Assembly (NCBI GenBank): GCA_018873245.2
Contig: JAEMBT020000008.1
Location: 7,284,238-7,348,237, forward strand
Direction: 5' to 3'
Length of the DNA: 64,000 nucleotides
Source: Archegozetes longisetosus
Taxonomy: Eukaryota > Arthropoda > Arachnida > Sarcoptiformes > Trhypochthoniidae
Each line of letters starts with the position of its first letter. Within the stretch, counting starts at the first letter, position 1. Shown in pieces: positions 1-11,579 of this stretch. A program made the position numbers and the translations under genes. The notes under the pieces are model-generated. The model was not told the DNA's origin. It searched no databases and worked only from the letters and a program-made list of their open reading frames with translations.

Positions 1-662
1 TAATCTCGACTCAAATTCTACAAAAATTAAAAAATAAAATCATTATAACTTTTAACTTTGCTATTATATTAATATATCAAATTACATGCTTATAAAATTT
101 TTCTATCAACAAAGTTTTTCACGCACAAATTTTAATCAATTGATAAAAATGTCTTTCATTGAGAGTGTTTCAAAGAGAAATAAGTCTTGTCATAGATTAT
201 TAGTCATACAAAAAATGATAATTTCTTATTTTCTATTACTAAAGGGTTTAAAATTGATTTTTCATTTCTTTCAAACCATCACACATTGAATCTCTAAAAC
301 TTTATAAAAGAGTCTAAGGTGCGAGACTGCTAAGACAGTTCTTCAAAAGTTTTATTCAAATGCTCAATTAATAAGTTCGATACCACTCCCTGAGCTATAA
401 GTTGGACCATTTATCCCATACCCACAAGTCTAAAACGATAATTTTGAGAACAAACTAATCAAACAATACATTGACGATAATAATAAAATTTATTAAAAGT
501 GAACTTCCAGAACTTGCAACCAATTTTATTCTTCTTCCATAACATATAAGTTTAGAATTGAATTCATACAATGCTGTTTCATAGCTGTTTATATGGATTA
601 AAAACTGATTTTTTATATAAATAAAATACACTTAAGTTACTCTCAAATCAAACGCCTATCAA
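1..662. other. Non-coding flank downstream of Rab escort protein
   Basis: AT-rich sequence without a recognisable exon. On the minus strand AATAAA occurs (plus-strand TTTATT at 489-494), about 170 bases past the Rab escort protein stop, and could serve as its polyadenylation signal. The short open frame at 86-289 has no recognisable composition or motif and is not called as a gene. Confidence 0.5.
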
Positions 663-3099
663 TCAATAGTTAATATCGTTATGCTGATTGTTAAGAACGG
701 GTTCTATCACTTCATTATTCGGTTCATTCATTTCAATGTCATTATTCTGTTGTTCATCGAATAATAACTCATTCGGATCTGGAGCCCGAGGAAGGAATTC
801 TTCGTCTGGAAACATTGACTCGAATATAGAACGAGCCTTTCATTAGATTGAAACCAAAATTAGTTAAATTTGAAAACAGTCAAAATTATAGCAAAAACTC
901 TAATAAAATTGGAATTTGATAAAAACCTCATTTATTGCAAAATCAAAGTCGAGTTCATTTATTGGTGGACTTGTCGTGTAGACTTGTTGTGGAAGCGATG
1001 AGAAGTTAGGTCTAGAACAATCCTGATTGTAATAAACACTCCAGAGGATTTTAGGCTTATTTTCATCGGTTTCAGGTTTGAAGTTATATAACTTTTTAAC
1101 AATTGGTAGCAAATCATTCTTTGAGTTATCACTTGAAGAATCGCACCATAAATACTGAACAACTGGTTGGATAAAATAAACTATATTAGAATCATGAACA
1201 AGTAGTGAAGAAATTATATCAAACTTAGTATCCAATAGAAAATCTTTGAGTACAAATTGAAAACCTTAGCATTTTCAATGAATATTCAAAAAACTTGTTT
1301 AATATTAGCGAAAATGAGTTAATTTTCATACAAAGTCCTTTGGGTACGACCAGCGCTGCTCCACCGACTTCTATCAGATATACAGAGGACTTATTATCAC
1401 TTGATTTCGGAATATTCAGTAAAGATAACTGCTCGCTATCAGAAGTCTTAATCGAAGCATCACTTATGATAATCGCTCGAGAAATAAACTTGACATCACT
1501 TCCAGAACTACCATTCAGACCAGTGATCGCGTAGTCAGTTATGAGAAAATTGCAATTAATTCTTCGACCATCGATTATAACCCCTTTACATTTGTTATCT
1601 TTATCGACAATAATTGAATTGCACTTTTTCTTCAGACAATAAGTGCCGCCAAAGACAGCACAGAGTCTACAGAAGGCTTGTGGCAATTCTCCAGTTCCGT
1701 AGAGAGTGAACAAAAATGGAGTGTTTCCGAAACGTCCCGCAGAATGAATGAATTTATGGATCAGTTTTAGCGCTTCTTCTGTGGGACAATCTTCTGTTGT
1801 CATTGCAATTGCGTTTAATATGAATTTTTGGAGAACTGGTGACAGGTTTTGTGACTGAAGGTATTCACTGATAGGTGAGTTTTCGTAATCTGTGAACCAA
1901 ATAAAGTTATGATAACGTTTTAAACTTGGTAAACACGTAAAGACTAGAGGCTTTAAGACTATACCGAGGGCAACTCATTTTAAGGTTTTAGTGACCTATT
2001 ATTCAGACTTTAAGCTGATAAACAGTTAAAATGTTTGAATTTGAATGAGAAAAGGAATTAATTTATGTAATTTTAATGATGGAAACCTTTATATTGTTCA
2101 GGATGTTTATCGTATTCCGAACAAAACATCATAAATTTCATAAGCATTCGCTTCTCAATGACTGAGACATCTTTGCTGTTGAATATATCTCCTCTGCTAC
2201 ACGGAACTTCCACTAAGTTGTCGTCAATTATAGTTAATATACGAGTAATAGCTTTGAATTCTGCATATCTTGAGATGTTTGATGAAACCAAAAGATTAAC
2301 CATTGATCCGCGTGAGAACAACAACTAAATAATAGATTTATGAAAATAATAGTAGTTTATTGCATAATCAAATTATCATTTAATAACTAAATGTCAGAAT
2401 AAAGAGCTTAAGAAATTTAAAATTTGACTAAATTCACAAAATCAACAGGAACAATGTTTCAATACAAACAAAATTATAGCATTTGCAGAGAAACAATTCG
2501 AAAATTAATCCAAAGTCAGTTCCAAAACACAGATATTGATAGAAAAACTGAGTAAAATACAAAGTCATAACAATAAAAGCTTAAACCAATTGATATCATA
2601 CTCGCGGGCAAAGATCTAAATTGAATTTACGGCTCTCGAGATTGAACCTGAAAAGCGACCACTTCTCCTGATCTTGACCTGGAGTCTCCTCTTGAACTGA
2701 AGTCTGATTCTGACCACCAATAGCTCCTGATTCTTCATCTGCAGCATTCATATCACTATGATTGGTCTCTTGGTGTGAAGTTTCATCACATAAATATGAT
2801 ATTTGTGAAACATTTTTAATAAAACTTTTTCTAAAACATGATTGCATTGATTCACCATCACTTAAGAGACTCGAATCCGAACTGGTATTAGCGTTAACAG
2901 TATCATTGGATTGATGTGAAGAGTGACACCAATTGATGATTTGTTGGAAGTTTAGTGACTGCCACTCTTGAGAGTAATAGTCATTTTGGTCGCAATGAAA
3001 GACAGATTTGCCGATACGTGCAGCCGCTGCTGCTATCATAGACTGCGTTAGACCTGTTCCAGTCACTATCACATCATAATGTGGCTGGAAGTCATCCAT
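663..3099 (-). CDS. Rep: Rab escort protein (Rab geranylgeranyltransferase component A, CHM/REP family), five exons
   Basis: Presents newly made Rab GTPases to geranylgeranyltransferase II in the cytosol and delivers prenylated Rabs to membranes. Exons in transcription order: 3099-2602, 2324-2087, 1889-1332, 1243-927, 836-663. They sum to 1785 nt (594 residues), all with GT-AG introns of 88-277 nt and matching phase. Motifs: the GDI-like nucleotide-binding start VIVTGTGLTQS (about residues 10-20), SRYAEFK, VPCSRGDIFNSK, EKRMLMKF, then GNTPFLFTLYGTGELPQAFC and CAVFGG, all diagnostic of REP/GDI proteins. The acidic C-terminal tail (PDEEFLPRAPDPNE) matches REPs, not GDI, which lacks it. A low-complexity Ser/Glu-rich insert sits between the first two conserved blocks, as in vertebrate REP; the total is slightly shorter than human REP1 (about 653). 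The start is the only Met before the conserved N-terminus. It is divergently transcribed from V-ATPase e, 585 bp away. Confidence 0.95.
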
Positions 3100-3684
3100 T
3101 CTTAATGTTTATTGGATTTCTGATAGTATTGTATATTGACTTTCGAAAAGATGGGAGTTTATAGACTTTGTTTATGTTATGATTTCATAAGCAAATACGA
3201 TAAGTAAAAATCACGCAAAAAACATCGTATCTGACACTTGAGTATTGTATTCCGTTCACATAAACTGGATATTGACTATCTGATTGTTAGTTATCACTTT
3301 TTAGGTTTGTTTCTAATGCGTCTGTTACGACTATTATTACGCGTTTTATTTTTACTGAACAGTCCCTAAGAACAGCTGTGGTTTAAGGACTTGGTTAAAT
3401 GCAAAATCAATCCAATTGAAAATTAATTAATTTTGTAGAAAAAAACTCATAAATTAATAAAATAAATAAAAATAAAACAAAATTAAAATATAATAATTCA
3501 AAAGACAAGAATAAAATCACTGAAGAACTAATAGATGAAATATAATTGAAGTAAAAGGTAAGTAAAAATTGACTAATTGAATAAATGACTTAATAAAAAA
3601 CTTGATCAAAATGTTTTATCAGCAAACAACTATATCTAGATCTAATCGGGAGCAACAATTGAAGCACAGAAAACCTAATAAGCG
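3100..3684. promoter_or_regulatory. Shared divergent promoter region between Rep and V-ATPase e
   Basis: The 585 bp between the two start codons must hold both promoters. On the plus side a good donor (AAAAG|GTAAGT at 3552-3561) and a possible acceptor (GCACAG, ending 3670) suggest a roughly 110-nt intron in the 5' UTR of V-ATPase e; the acceptor lacks a clear pyrimidine tract. No TATA box is obvious next to either start. Inferred from position only. Confidence 0.4.
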
Positions 3685-3918
3685 ATGGGTTTTGTAGTTT
3701 TCTTATTATTCACAATAATATTTGGAGGCATAGGAGGTGTAACACCTATTTTTCTGCCAGAGAGTCCTCACAGGCAAATAATTAAGCTAATGCTAATCAC
3801 AGGCTCGATATGTTGTTATACCATGTGGTTAACAACTTACGTTGCCCAAATCAATCCTTTATTTGGTCCACAAGTCAATAATGCTACCATGAGTCTCATC
3901 AGAAAGGGTTGGGCTTAG
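3685..3918 (+). CDS. ATP6V0E: V-type H+-ATPase subunit e (V0 sector, ~9 kDa)
   Basis: Small integral subunit of the V0 proton channel in endosomes, lysosomes and specialised plasma membranes. It has 77 residues in a single exon; animal homologues are about 80. Two hydrophobic helices are visible (about residues 2-24 and 34-55). The conserved signature is LPESPHRQIIKLML, then CCYTMWL, then AQINPLFGPQ, with an NAT glycosylation sequon at 66-68 and a tryptophan near the C-terminus, as in insect and vertebrate subunit e. The start MGF matches the short N-terminus of insect homologues. A polyadenylation signal AATAAA lies at 4227-4232. The 3' end converges on DDX23, whose own minus-strand AATAAA signals overlap the same 40 bp. 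Confidence 0.95.
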   Translation: MGFVVFLLFTIIFGGIGGVTPIFLPESPHRQIIKLMLITGSICCYTMWLTTYVAQINPLFGPQVNNATMSLIRKGWA

Positions 3919-4187
3919 TCCACATCCAGACTGTCTTTCAGTTGATCTTAGTCTAGTATATTCTAGTCACCTATTTAAATAATTCAATCCATAGTCAATG
4001 ATTTGTTCATAAACTCATCAATTTCTTCTCAATTTATTGTTACATTTCGATTGTTTTTTATTAATTTATTTACTTTACTTTTCTATGATTTAACTTACGT
4101 GCCATAAAAATTGTATTTATCTAGAATTTTATGTAAAATTTAACTCGTATTTAAATAGCTTTAGTTAATTTAATGACAAAATAATGC

Positions 4188-4232
4188 TTTATTAAACTTT
4201 TCAATATTTTTCGTGTATTTATTGTGAATAAA
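4188..4232. terminator. Interleaved poly(A) signals of convergent genes
   Basis: AATAAA on plus at 4227-4232 serves V-ATPase e. TTTATT on plus at 4218-4223 and 4188-4193 gives AATAAA on the minus strand for DDX23, whose stop is at 4284. The two 3' UTRs therefore probably overlap as antisense tails. Confidence 0.55.
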
Positions 4233-4283
4233 ATGCGACTTAAATTATATACAAATTGAAAGTTCATTGAATGATTAATAAAA

Positions 4284-7200
4284 TTAAACAAAAATAGTTT
4301 CATCTTTCCTCTTCTTCTGAATAACAGTTCCAGGTTTATGCTGAGCTTCGGGATGATTGGCTAGCTCTGGAGGACAAGTCGAGACTGGACTTTGCATTAG
4401 CAGCTGTTTGAGTTCATAAAACAGATGCGAATCATCTTTAGTTAAGAAAGAGATGGCTTGACCTGTCTTTCCAGCACGTCCCGTTCGACCGATACGATGC
4501 GTATAGTCTATAAAAACAACCCAACAGATCATAAATAAGTCAGAAATTAATTTCGAAATCGATAAGAAAATAAAATAAACGGTAATATTGGAGACTTGTA
4601 GGTTAAAAACTAAACAAAAACCTATAGATACAGACCTTCAATAGTCTTTGCCATATCATAATTGATAACTAGAGAAACATTTCTAATATCGATACCACGA
4701 CCAGCCACATCGGTGGCCACCAGAATATCTTTGGCACCAGTCTTAAGCGAAGCCAAGGCGTACTCTCTCTGTTCTTGACCTTTGCCACCATGAAGAGTAC
4801 AGGCAGAAAAGCCCAGCTTCTCGAGGCCTTTCGCAAGTACGTCTGCCCCTTTCTTTTGATTAACAAATATAATGACTGGCGGTTCGACTCCTGCCTCCAG
4901 AATAGATATAAGTTTCTTTCGTTTCTCATTCTCAGTAACCAAGTATACGGTTTGTTCTGTTCTTTCAGTTGGTTTACCAACAGAACCGATGTATACGACA
5001 GCCGGTCGTCGCAAATAAGATCGCGCGAGCCTTTCAGTAGAGAAATAAAACAATTAATAAAATATATTTAAATTATTAATTGGAGCTATATAAGAAAAGC
5101 AGATGGTTTCTGCTTAGGCTTTTCTGTCGAACTGTAGCCGTCTAACATTATCGTAGATCAATGTCTAAAATATTTGGAACTTAGTTGAGAGCCCATTCGA
5201 AGAAGCGCTTAACTAATGCTTAGAAACTTAGGTTAACACAACTCAAAACATAATAAACACTAAGATTAAACGTGAGGCGATTTGCAATATCATCTATAGT
5301 TTAGCAGAGAAGCCTAAAATCATATCCGCTGTCCTTCAATCACATGAATTAATCTCGTAATTTCATTATACCTTTCAATAGCCGGAGGCATAGTTGCAGT
5401 AAACATAACAGTTTGTCTATATTTATGCTTAGACGCAAAATTGGCCATCAATTTAACTTCATCTTCAGCTTCATCAGTATCTGGTTTGAGATTAGTGACC
5501 GGCATGTGCTCTAGAATCTTCTGGACATCGCCCTCAAATCCCATGTCAATCATACGATCGGCTTCATCCAAAACAATATAAGTACAGCGTGAGAGAACTA
5601 AATATCGGTTTTCTAATACATCGATCAGACGTCCAGGAGTTGCAATCACTATCTCTACTCCTAATCGCAATTTGAAGCCTTGGTCTTCGCGAGAAATACC
5701 TCCGATGACGGCAACTGTTCTGATTTCCAGTGCAGCCGCAAATTTCATAGTTTCTTCTTCTATTTGTTGAGCTAATTCTCGAGTTGGTGCTAATATGATA
5801 GCATACGGACCTTGATCTATCTCTTCTTGTCTCTCGATCTTTGGTAAAGAGGTAATCCATACCTGAAATATTTTTAGTCAGTCAAAATTGCATCAAATCA
5901 AGAAATTTCTATAATCTTTCAAGATTAGATGAGATTAAGTAATTCATGATTAAAACGCTTAATAGATTTAAAACAGAACTTAATAATTTAAATCAAATTT
6001 AAAGATAGGAAGTTTAGCGCCTTTTTAATTGATTGTAAAAATATAGTAATTGACTAACAGATTTAAACAAACTCAGATAAGAACAAATTTAAAATCATTT
6101 CCACGTTAACTAACAGCCAAACATTTTGACATTTTCTAAATTATTGATAAAAACGCTAAAGACTTAAAATCAAAAATCAATTCAACTCTTGAGAGATAAA
6201 CCGAAATAAAAATAGAATAAAAGAAACACAAATCAGACACTAAAACAGAAAACAACACAACATAACTTGAAAGATTAAAAAGTAATAACTGAAATGGAAA
6301 CATACCAAAAGCGGTATCAAAAACGCTAACGTTTTACCAGAGCCAGTCTCAGCAACGCCAATAATATCCCTATTCTGAAGGCCAATAGTGATGGCTTGTC
6401 TCTGAATAGGAGTGGGTTCTTTATACCCGCACTGATCAATAATCTCAAGAATAGATTTAGGTAAGCCAGATTCTTTCCAGCCACGCAACGGATTCGGAAT
6501 CCGTCCGCCTTTGATCGCAATATTATAGTCTTCGCGAAATATACGCCAATCGCGTTCTGTCATCTCGTCTAACGACTTCTGAGTCCAATGCCTGTCATCC
6601 CATTTCTGTTTGTCTTCTTTGTTCTTAACTTTCTTCAATCTGACTGCTTCTTGTTCTTTCTCAGCTTCGGTTCGCCGTCTTTCTAGTAGTTCGCCATAAA
6701 ATTTTGACTGTTCCTTCTTCTGGGCCTTTATATCAATGCCGGCCACATGTCCGCGACCGTAGAATTGGATCGTATGCCGGTCCTTATACAAGATGTTATA
6801 GTCATTAGAAGTGTCTTCTCCTGCATCCCAATCGAACACAAACTTGCGTTCGTTTAGTCGACGTACTCGTCGCTTCTTTTTCACAATACCTAAGATTTTG
6901 GGTTAAGAAATAATTGGTTAATTTTTGATTATCTTAAAAAAAGGTTGATCTTGAACCTAAATATCGCTCTCTTATGGCTTCGCCTTCTTTTTCTTTAGCT
7001 TTTTCGTTCACTTTTTCGTCGTCTTCTTGTTCTTCATCTCTGTCTCTCGGCTTATCTATAAAAACAAATTGTTATAAAGACAATTAAAAATACAAACTAT
7101 TATCATAATAAACAGCCAAAAATAGTGAAAAATATTAAATCAAAAAATAGAAAGAACAGACCTTCTTTTCTATCCCTCTCTCTGTCTCGATCTCGATCTC

Positions 7201-7631
7201 TATCCCTTTCTCTATCTCTTCTTCGATCCCGATCCCTATCTATCCCTATCCCTATCCCTGTCATCACTCTTGGACTTCTTGGCTTCTTCCATAAACATCA
7301 ACCTCTTCTTCCTCTCTTCATCTATTTTCTTCTTCTGTTGTTCGACTTCCAATTGTCTTCTTTTGAGTGCTTCAGCAGCTCTTTGTTCTCGAGTCAGAAA
7401 GAGCGGTTTCGACTTAAGCTCTTCTTCCGCAGCAATTTTGGCCTTAAGTTGTTCGAGCGATAGCGGCTCTCGTTTAGTATTCGGTTTATTATCATTTGAT
7501 TTATTATTAACAAATTGTTCGCCTTCTTCTTCTTCGACTCCTTTTTCTGTTTTTATTTTAGTATTACTTTTGTTATCAATTTCTGAATTGTTTTCAGTTC
7601 TTCTTCGCTTTGTATCTAATTTTGAGTCCAT
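4284..7631 (-). CDS. DDX23: DEAD-box RNA helicase DDX23 / PRP28 (U5 snRNP), six exons, with a 2-nt frame break in exon 1
   Basis: Spliceosomal helicase that displaces U1 from the 5' splice site during activation. Exons: 7631-7162, 7055-6957, 6889-6306, 5862-5372, 5030-4636, 4507-4284. If two bases missing from a simple repeat near 7240 are allowed for, the product is 754 residues. Motifs (numbering with frame restored): Q-motif region [12 protein letters not shown], motif I AETGSGKT (about 370-377), PTREL (about 411-415), TPGR (about 460-463), DEAD (484-487), TAT (about 540-542), [10 protein letters not shown] and [10 protein letters not shown]. The N-terminus is charged with Asp-Arg repeats, as in animal DDX23, and the C-terminus [10 protein letters not shown] matches the family's ending. 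The ATG at 7631 was chosen because upstream in-frame codons lack an ATG. Introns are 67-443 nt. Everything beyond the repeat is intact, so the gene is probably functional and the break an assembly error, allele or unusual splice. Confidence 0.95.
5114..5318. repeat. Imperfect terminal-inverted-repeat element in DDX23 intron 4
   Basis: TTAGGCTTTTCTG near 5114 and its imperfect inverse CAGAGAAGCCTAA near 5305-5317 bracket about 200 bp in the 341-nt intron. Matching continues further in (AACTGTAG against AACTATAG). No target duplication is evident, so the element class is unknown. Confidence 0.35.
7172..7262. repeat. Simple coding repeat (Asp-Arg codons) in DDX23 exon 1
   Basis: Tandem GAT/CGA/AGG codons (plus strand TCTCGATC, TATCCC units) encode an alternating Asp-Arg tract. 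Between 7234 and 7246 one TATCCC unit is interrupted (CCCTATCTATCCC); this breaks the frame by two bases. Confidence 0.8.
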
Positions 7632-7649
7632 CTTCACTATCAAATGTTT

Positions 7650-8235
7650 TTGACTTATTAGTTGTTATTTATTTAATTAATAGTTTGTTTCATTGAATTA
7701 TAAATAAAACTGATTTAATTTGACTTTAAATATGATTTGTTTTCAATAGTGTTTACACACGTCTTCTTTTCGTATTATTCAAAATGTTTTTAGGGATTAC
7801 GTAATAATTGCGTACACAATAAACGTCTTACAGACGAAGTACTGATTTGGAGTTAGCACTGAATTCATAGTAATTCTCAGCTTTAGAAAAAACATTTCTC
7901 TACTAAATAGTTTGATATTTTATCTAAAATTTTCTTAATTAACTCAGTTAAGCGTTAATATAAAGTATTGTACTATGCACTTTATTAGAGTCTATTTCAA
8001 CACTTTTCATACTGTTTTATAGTTATTTGTACTCTTATTTTATAGCTTCGATAAATTTCTTTAAGATTTGTATTATAAGTCAAGTTATTATAAATTTATT
8101 TAAACTTTAAAAAGAATTTACTTAAAATTATATCTTGCTATACTTTCAATAAAAATTCAAGTTTTTGAGCTTACAATATAGTAAATGAATAGTTATCACA
8201 AACAATATATTATTTACTGATCAATTGTGAACAAA
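7650..8235. other. Intergenic, upstream of DDX23
   Basis: AT-rich sequence with no recognisable exon, RNA gene or element; contains the DDX23 promoter by position. Confidence 0.4.
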
Positions 8236-8400
8236 TCATCCGCAGACACACGGACATAATAAGAATAATCTGAATTTAATGCAAGTCCAAAAAAATGACA
8301 TTATGATGACAACAATGAAAACGACTTTAAGCACAATTTAATTGCCTCACTGTTGCCACATTGTTTTAATAAAATCAATCAATTCATCGTATAAATCATT
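8236..8400 (-). pseudogene. Decayed copy of the small membrane protein gene at 11206-11568
   Basis: Read on minus, this segment gives Asn-Asp (about 8400), two stops, then an open stretch (8337-8236): a hydrophobic helix followed by TCIKFRLFLLCPCVCG and a stop. The intact gene ends with an equivalent helix and ICIKFRIFCLCRC. The DNA around the CIKFR codons matches at about 27 of 32 positions. No start codon or signal peptide could be found upstream, so it is called a pseudogene; a mariner-type MITE lies just beyond at 8608. Homology is inferred from the tail alone. Confidence 0.5.
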
Positions 8401-8607
8401 ACTATAAGAAATCAATTACTCACAGAAATCTCTAAACTAATTTTCAACAACAACTTTATAGTTGCTAAACTATGTTACAATGATTTGAGCTGTTGTTTAA
8501 TTGATAAGAATATTATTTTTAGTAGAATTTGCAAGCATTTGACTCGCTGATAGAAAATTGTCATTAATTATTTTGTTATTCATCAAATTCATAGACATAC
8601 AATTATA

Positions 8608-8985
8608 CAAGGGGTACTAGTTAAGTTTTGAGAATAAGCAATTTATTCAAGAGTTAAATACGTTATATTATTAAGAATTTTTTTCGAAGTACTCTCCCTG
8701 GTTTTCTATACAATTTTTTCATATGTTTGAACCAGCTCTCATAAGCCTTTTTTAAAACAATGTAAAATTATAACACGAAAATCACGCCTTGTTAGCTCAG
8801 CCATTATAATAGCAAAAGTGCAAAGTAGTTCTATTTGAACTTTAAATATTTCCTAAACTTTCAAGGCTATACCAACAATACTTATTATGTAAGTCCATAT
8901 TATGCTATATTTAATAGTTATAAACTTGGAGTTCATTACAACTAATCTAAATATCAGATTCTCAAAACTTAACTAGTACCCCTTG
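8608..8985. mobile_element. Mariner-type MITE with 28-bp perfect TIRs and transposase C-terminal relic
   Basis: The element begins CAAGGGGTACTAGTTAAG and ends with its inverse; 28 bp match perfectly. It is flanked by TA on both sides (8606-8607, 8986-8987), the Tc1/mariner target. On the minus strand at about 8684-8750 the frame reads KAYESWFKHMKKLYR followed by GRVL, resembling the end of mariner transposases (SWxKRxEKCI...GEYFE). The element is thus a deletion derivative that kept the 3' end of the transposase. Confidence 0.85.
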
Positions 8986-9275
8986 TAATTAAAGCCGGAA
9001 AAATAATTGAATGACATCCTCTGTCAAAACTTGACTTTTAATTAAATTTAAAACAAAAATTCGAAATAAAGAATATTATTAATAGTCATGAGAGAAAACT
9101 TGAAGCCTTCCTTCTCGCAAGACTTGGCATATAATAAATTTGAAGCAATTTAGAGATGCTATGCATTTGCTCATTATAGAGTAAGAGCTAAGTCATGTAT
9201 AACTAAATAAATAGATGAAAATAAGTTTATTAATGTTAGACCTGTTAGGATGCAATGAGTCTCATACTTTCAGAT

Positions 9276-9674
9276 CAGTGATGTTCAAGGCTCGAGTTGT
9301 CAGCGCTTACCACAGAGTACAAGAGTCTAACACGTCAATTTTTCATAGTCTGAACCTAATCACGAGTTAATGATCCATGAACGTGATTTCGAGCACCTAG
9401 TCTGAACAATAAATCTTATTTCATGGAAATTTTCTGAATTCGAATATTTTTATTCAAACAAAATTTCATGTTAGAATACTCATCATTTTGAGAATCTGTA
9501 TTCTGCACGAGTTATAGCTTGAAAATAACTTTCTAAAGATTTTTATACTTGTAGCTAAATTATTGACCGATTTAGAGAAAATTCGCTCACTCGAGATATT
9601 AATAGCCAGGATTTTCAATAAACTTCACCCTAATAAGCTTTCGAGACCCCGGGTGCCGAATGTGAGCATCACTG
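9276..9674. mobile_element. hAT-like MITE
   Basis: Ends CAGTGATGTTCA and its inverse (from CAGTGATGCTCA). CAGTGATG is a common hAT terminus. Flanking 8-mers TTTCAGAT (9268-9275) and TTTCAGAC (9675-9682) match at 7 of 8 positions, as expected of an aged 8-bp target duplication. No transposase remains. The short open frame overlapping its right end (9563-9787) is considered spurious. Confidence 0.7.
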
Positions 9675-9682
9675 TTTCAGAC

Positions 9683-11184
9683 ATTAAAGTTATAGGTCGA
9701 TCCAATTTTACTTTTGCGCATTTGTTTAGCTTCAAAAAAAGTTTAATAATAAACCTGAAAGCTATTTATTTTGTCAAAAGTAATTAACATAAAGTAAACA
9801 TTGATCACATTAAATAGTACCTATCACGGATGAAAGTTTAAAAACAGTTTGCCTAATGAATAAGGAAAACGTTGATAAATTTTAATGAAAGAACCTTCGA
9901 AAACTGTCCCTTAAGCCTTATTTCAATGCTTTATGATCATGTTTACAGTCACATAAGTTAATTTTCTTTTAATTTTACTTTCTTATTAGAAATTTAATTA
10001 ATGATAAATAGAGCTCTTAAACTTTTCATTATTACATCAAGTGAAGAAGCTCCATAAGATTAATTTTTTGACATACGACTTGAAACCAAATTAACGTTTC
10101 GATATAGTGAACCTCTTTATGGAAAATCCTCGATAATGTTAATAGGAATTCTGGTCTCAGTAGTAGTTCATATCGTCTCTTTGTAATGAGATAAGATTTT
10201 CGGGGAAAAATATACTCGAATTGGTGAAATTTTAAAAGAGAAACAGCTATTTGCCCACATTATTAGTGAACTTTCTGGTCTCAACTCTTTAAATATCTTT
10301 TGATTTAAGAGTCATCAATATATATTGCTTAAACATAAAGTTTGTGAGAATCTTGGGCAAATAGTGAATCTCCTTGTGGCAGAACTTCCTTGCAGTGAAT
10401 GTAAAACTCGATCGCTAGAGATTCAGTATATCACGATGCTACTAAATTATTAAAGAGTAATAAAACTAACTCAAAGTTTTAACCTAATTCTGCATAACTT
10501 ATTCACTAAACTCTTTGTATTCAATTTATAAAATCAATCAACGAATTCAAATAATATACTTTGCAAAAGCAGTTGACTTCAAGTTAACAATCCCATCAGA
10601 TTTTGCCTATTTATCCTTCTGAAACTAAAGTATCTCTCATTTCAATGCATGTGCACAGAATCTCAATATAATCTTTGAAATGTTGAATAAATGAGAAGAT
10701 AGAATCAGTTATTTGGGATAGAGTACTGCATAAAAGATAGGATTTAGACAGAAACGCACCAAAATGACATGCACTCAAACTGTCAATTCATTGACTACTC
10801 AGTAATAGACTTGTTCACAAATTGAGTCGAATATGTGCTTCGCTTTCAACATAAGATACTTAAAGGAAGATCTATCCTTAATGCAAGATTTAATGTCATG
10901 ATTTCTATCTCACAACTAATGTATTAGGTTTTGAACTATTGCTATTATATAAAAGAGAAGTATATCTGTACTCCTATTTATATAACAGATAAGGAATATG
11001 CATACAATGATGGCCGCAGGATATGTTGTGTTGAGTAAATACCTATTGATTAAGCTTTGCATAAACGCTGTGATCAAGAAATAGAATAGTTAAATTTTTA
11101 TCAAATTTTTTGATCCAATGAAAATTTTCAAGGATCTTTTAGCGACAAGTTCAGATAATGAAAATCAATTTATTCTTTAATACA
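9683..11184. other. Gene-free stretch
   Basis: No exon, RNA gene or terminal-repeat element recognised. Confidence 0.4.
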
Positions 11185-11205
11185 TTTATTTATGAGGGAA
11201 TGTAC

Positions 11206-11568
11206 TTAACAGGCACGGCATCGACATAAACAAAATATTCTGAATTTAATACAAATGAATAAAATTACAATAATAGCTACTATCAAACCAGCATAGATTA
11301 AACAATTAACTAAATCTAGACGAAAAAAATCATCATTATCTGGTCCTGTTGTGGTACTCGGTGGTCCTGTTGTGGTATTCGGTAGTGTAAATGTTGGCTT
11401 TACTGATGATAATAAATTTTCCAATATTTTAGAACTCGAATTATTCACACTTAGCTCAAATATTTCATTTGTCTCTTCTGTCGTATCCTTCATTTGAAAG
11501 CCATATAAACTGACTAGCAGGCTATTGAATGTTAAAATACCAAATAAAATTAAATAGAGTTTGAACAT
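11206..11568 (-). CDS. Small single-pass membrane protein with Thr/Pro repeat and Cys-rich tail (unrecognised family)
   Basis: 120 residues from an ATG in one exon. A signal peptide covers about residues 1-22 (MFKLYLILFGILTFNSLLV). The lumenal part has N-glycosylation sequons at 42, 43 and 64 and a TTTGPPSTTTGP stretch made by a 21-bp tandem duplication (11342-11383). A transmembrane helix spans about 86-107, and the short cytosolic tail has a basic, cysteine-rich end (FRIFCLCRCRAC). This predicts a type I membrane protein. Minus-strand AATAAA signals lie just after the stop (plus-strand 11185-11190, 11169-11174). No domain family is recognised, so function is unknown. Two related, damaged copies on the same strand (8.2 and 15 kb) support a real, locally duplicated gene. 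Confidence 0.7.
   Translation of the reverse strand: MFKLYLILFGILTFNSLLVSLYGFQMKDTTEETNEIFELSVNNSSSKILENLLSSVKPTFTLPNTTTGPPSTTTGPDNDDFFRLDLVNCLIYAGLIVAIIVILFICIKFRIFCLCRCRAC
11342..11383. repeat. 21-bp tandem duplication inside the small membrane protein gene
   Basis: GGTCCTGTTGTGGTACTCGG (11342) recurs from 11363 with one difference. It is in frame (7 codons), giving the duplicated Thr/Gly/Pro block. Confidence 0.9.
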
Positions 11569-11579
11569 TTTTCGTTGAA

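Noticed and set aside
9563..9787. 75-codon open frame on plus
   Set aside because: Its first half lies in the right end of the hAT-like MITE; no motif and no ATG start.
11206..11568. Small Cys-tailed protein as a venom or toxin peptide
   Set aside because: Cysteines lie after the membrane helix on the predicted cytosolic side, not in a secreted disulfide framework.
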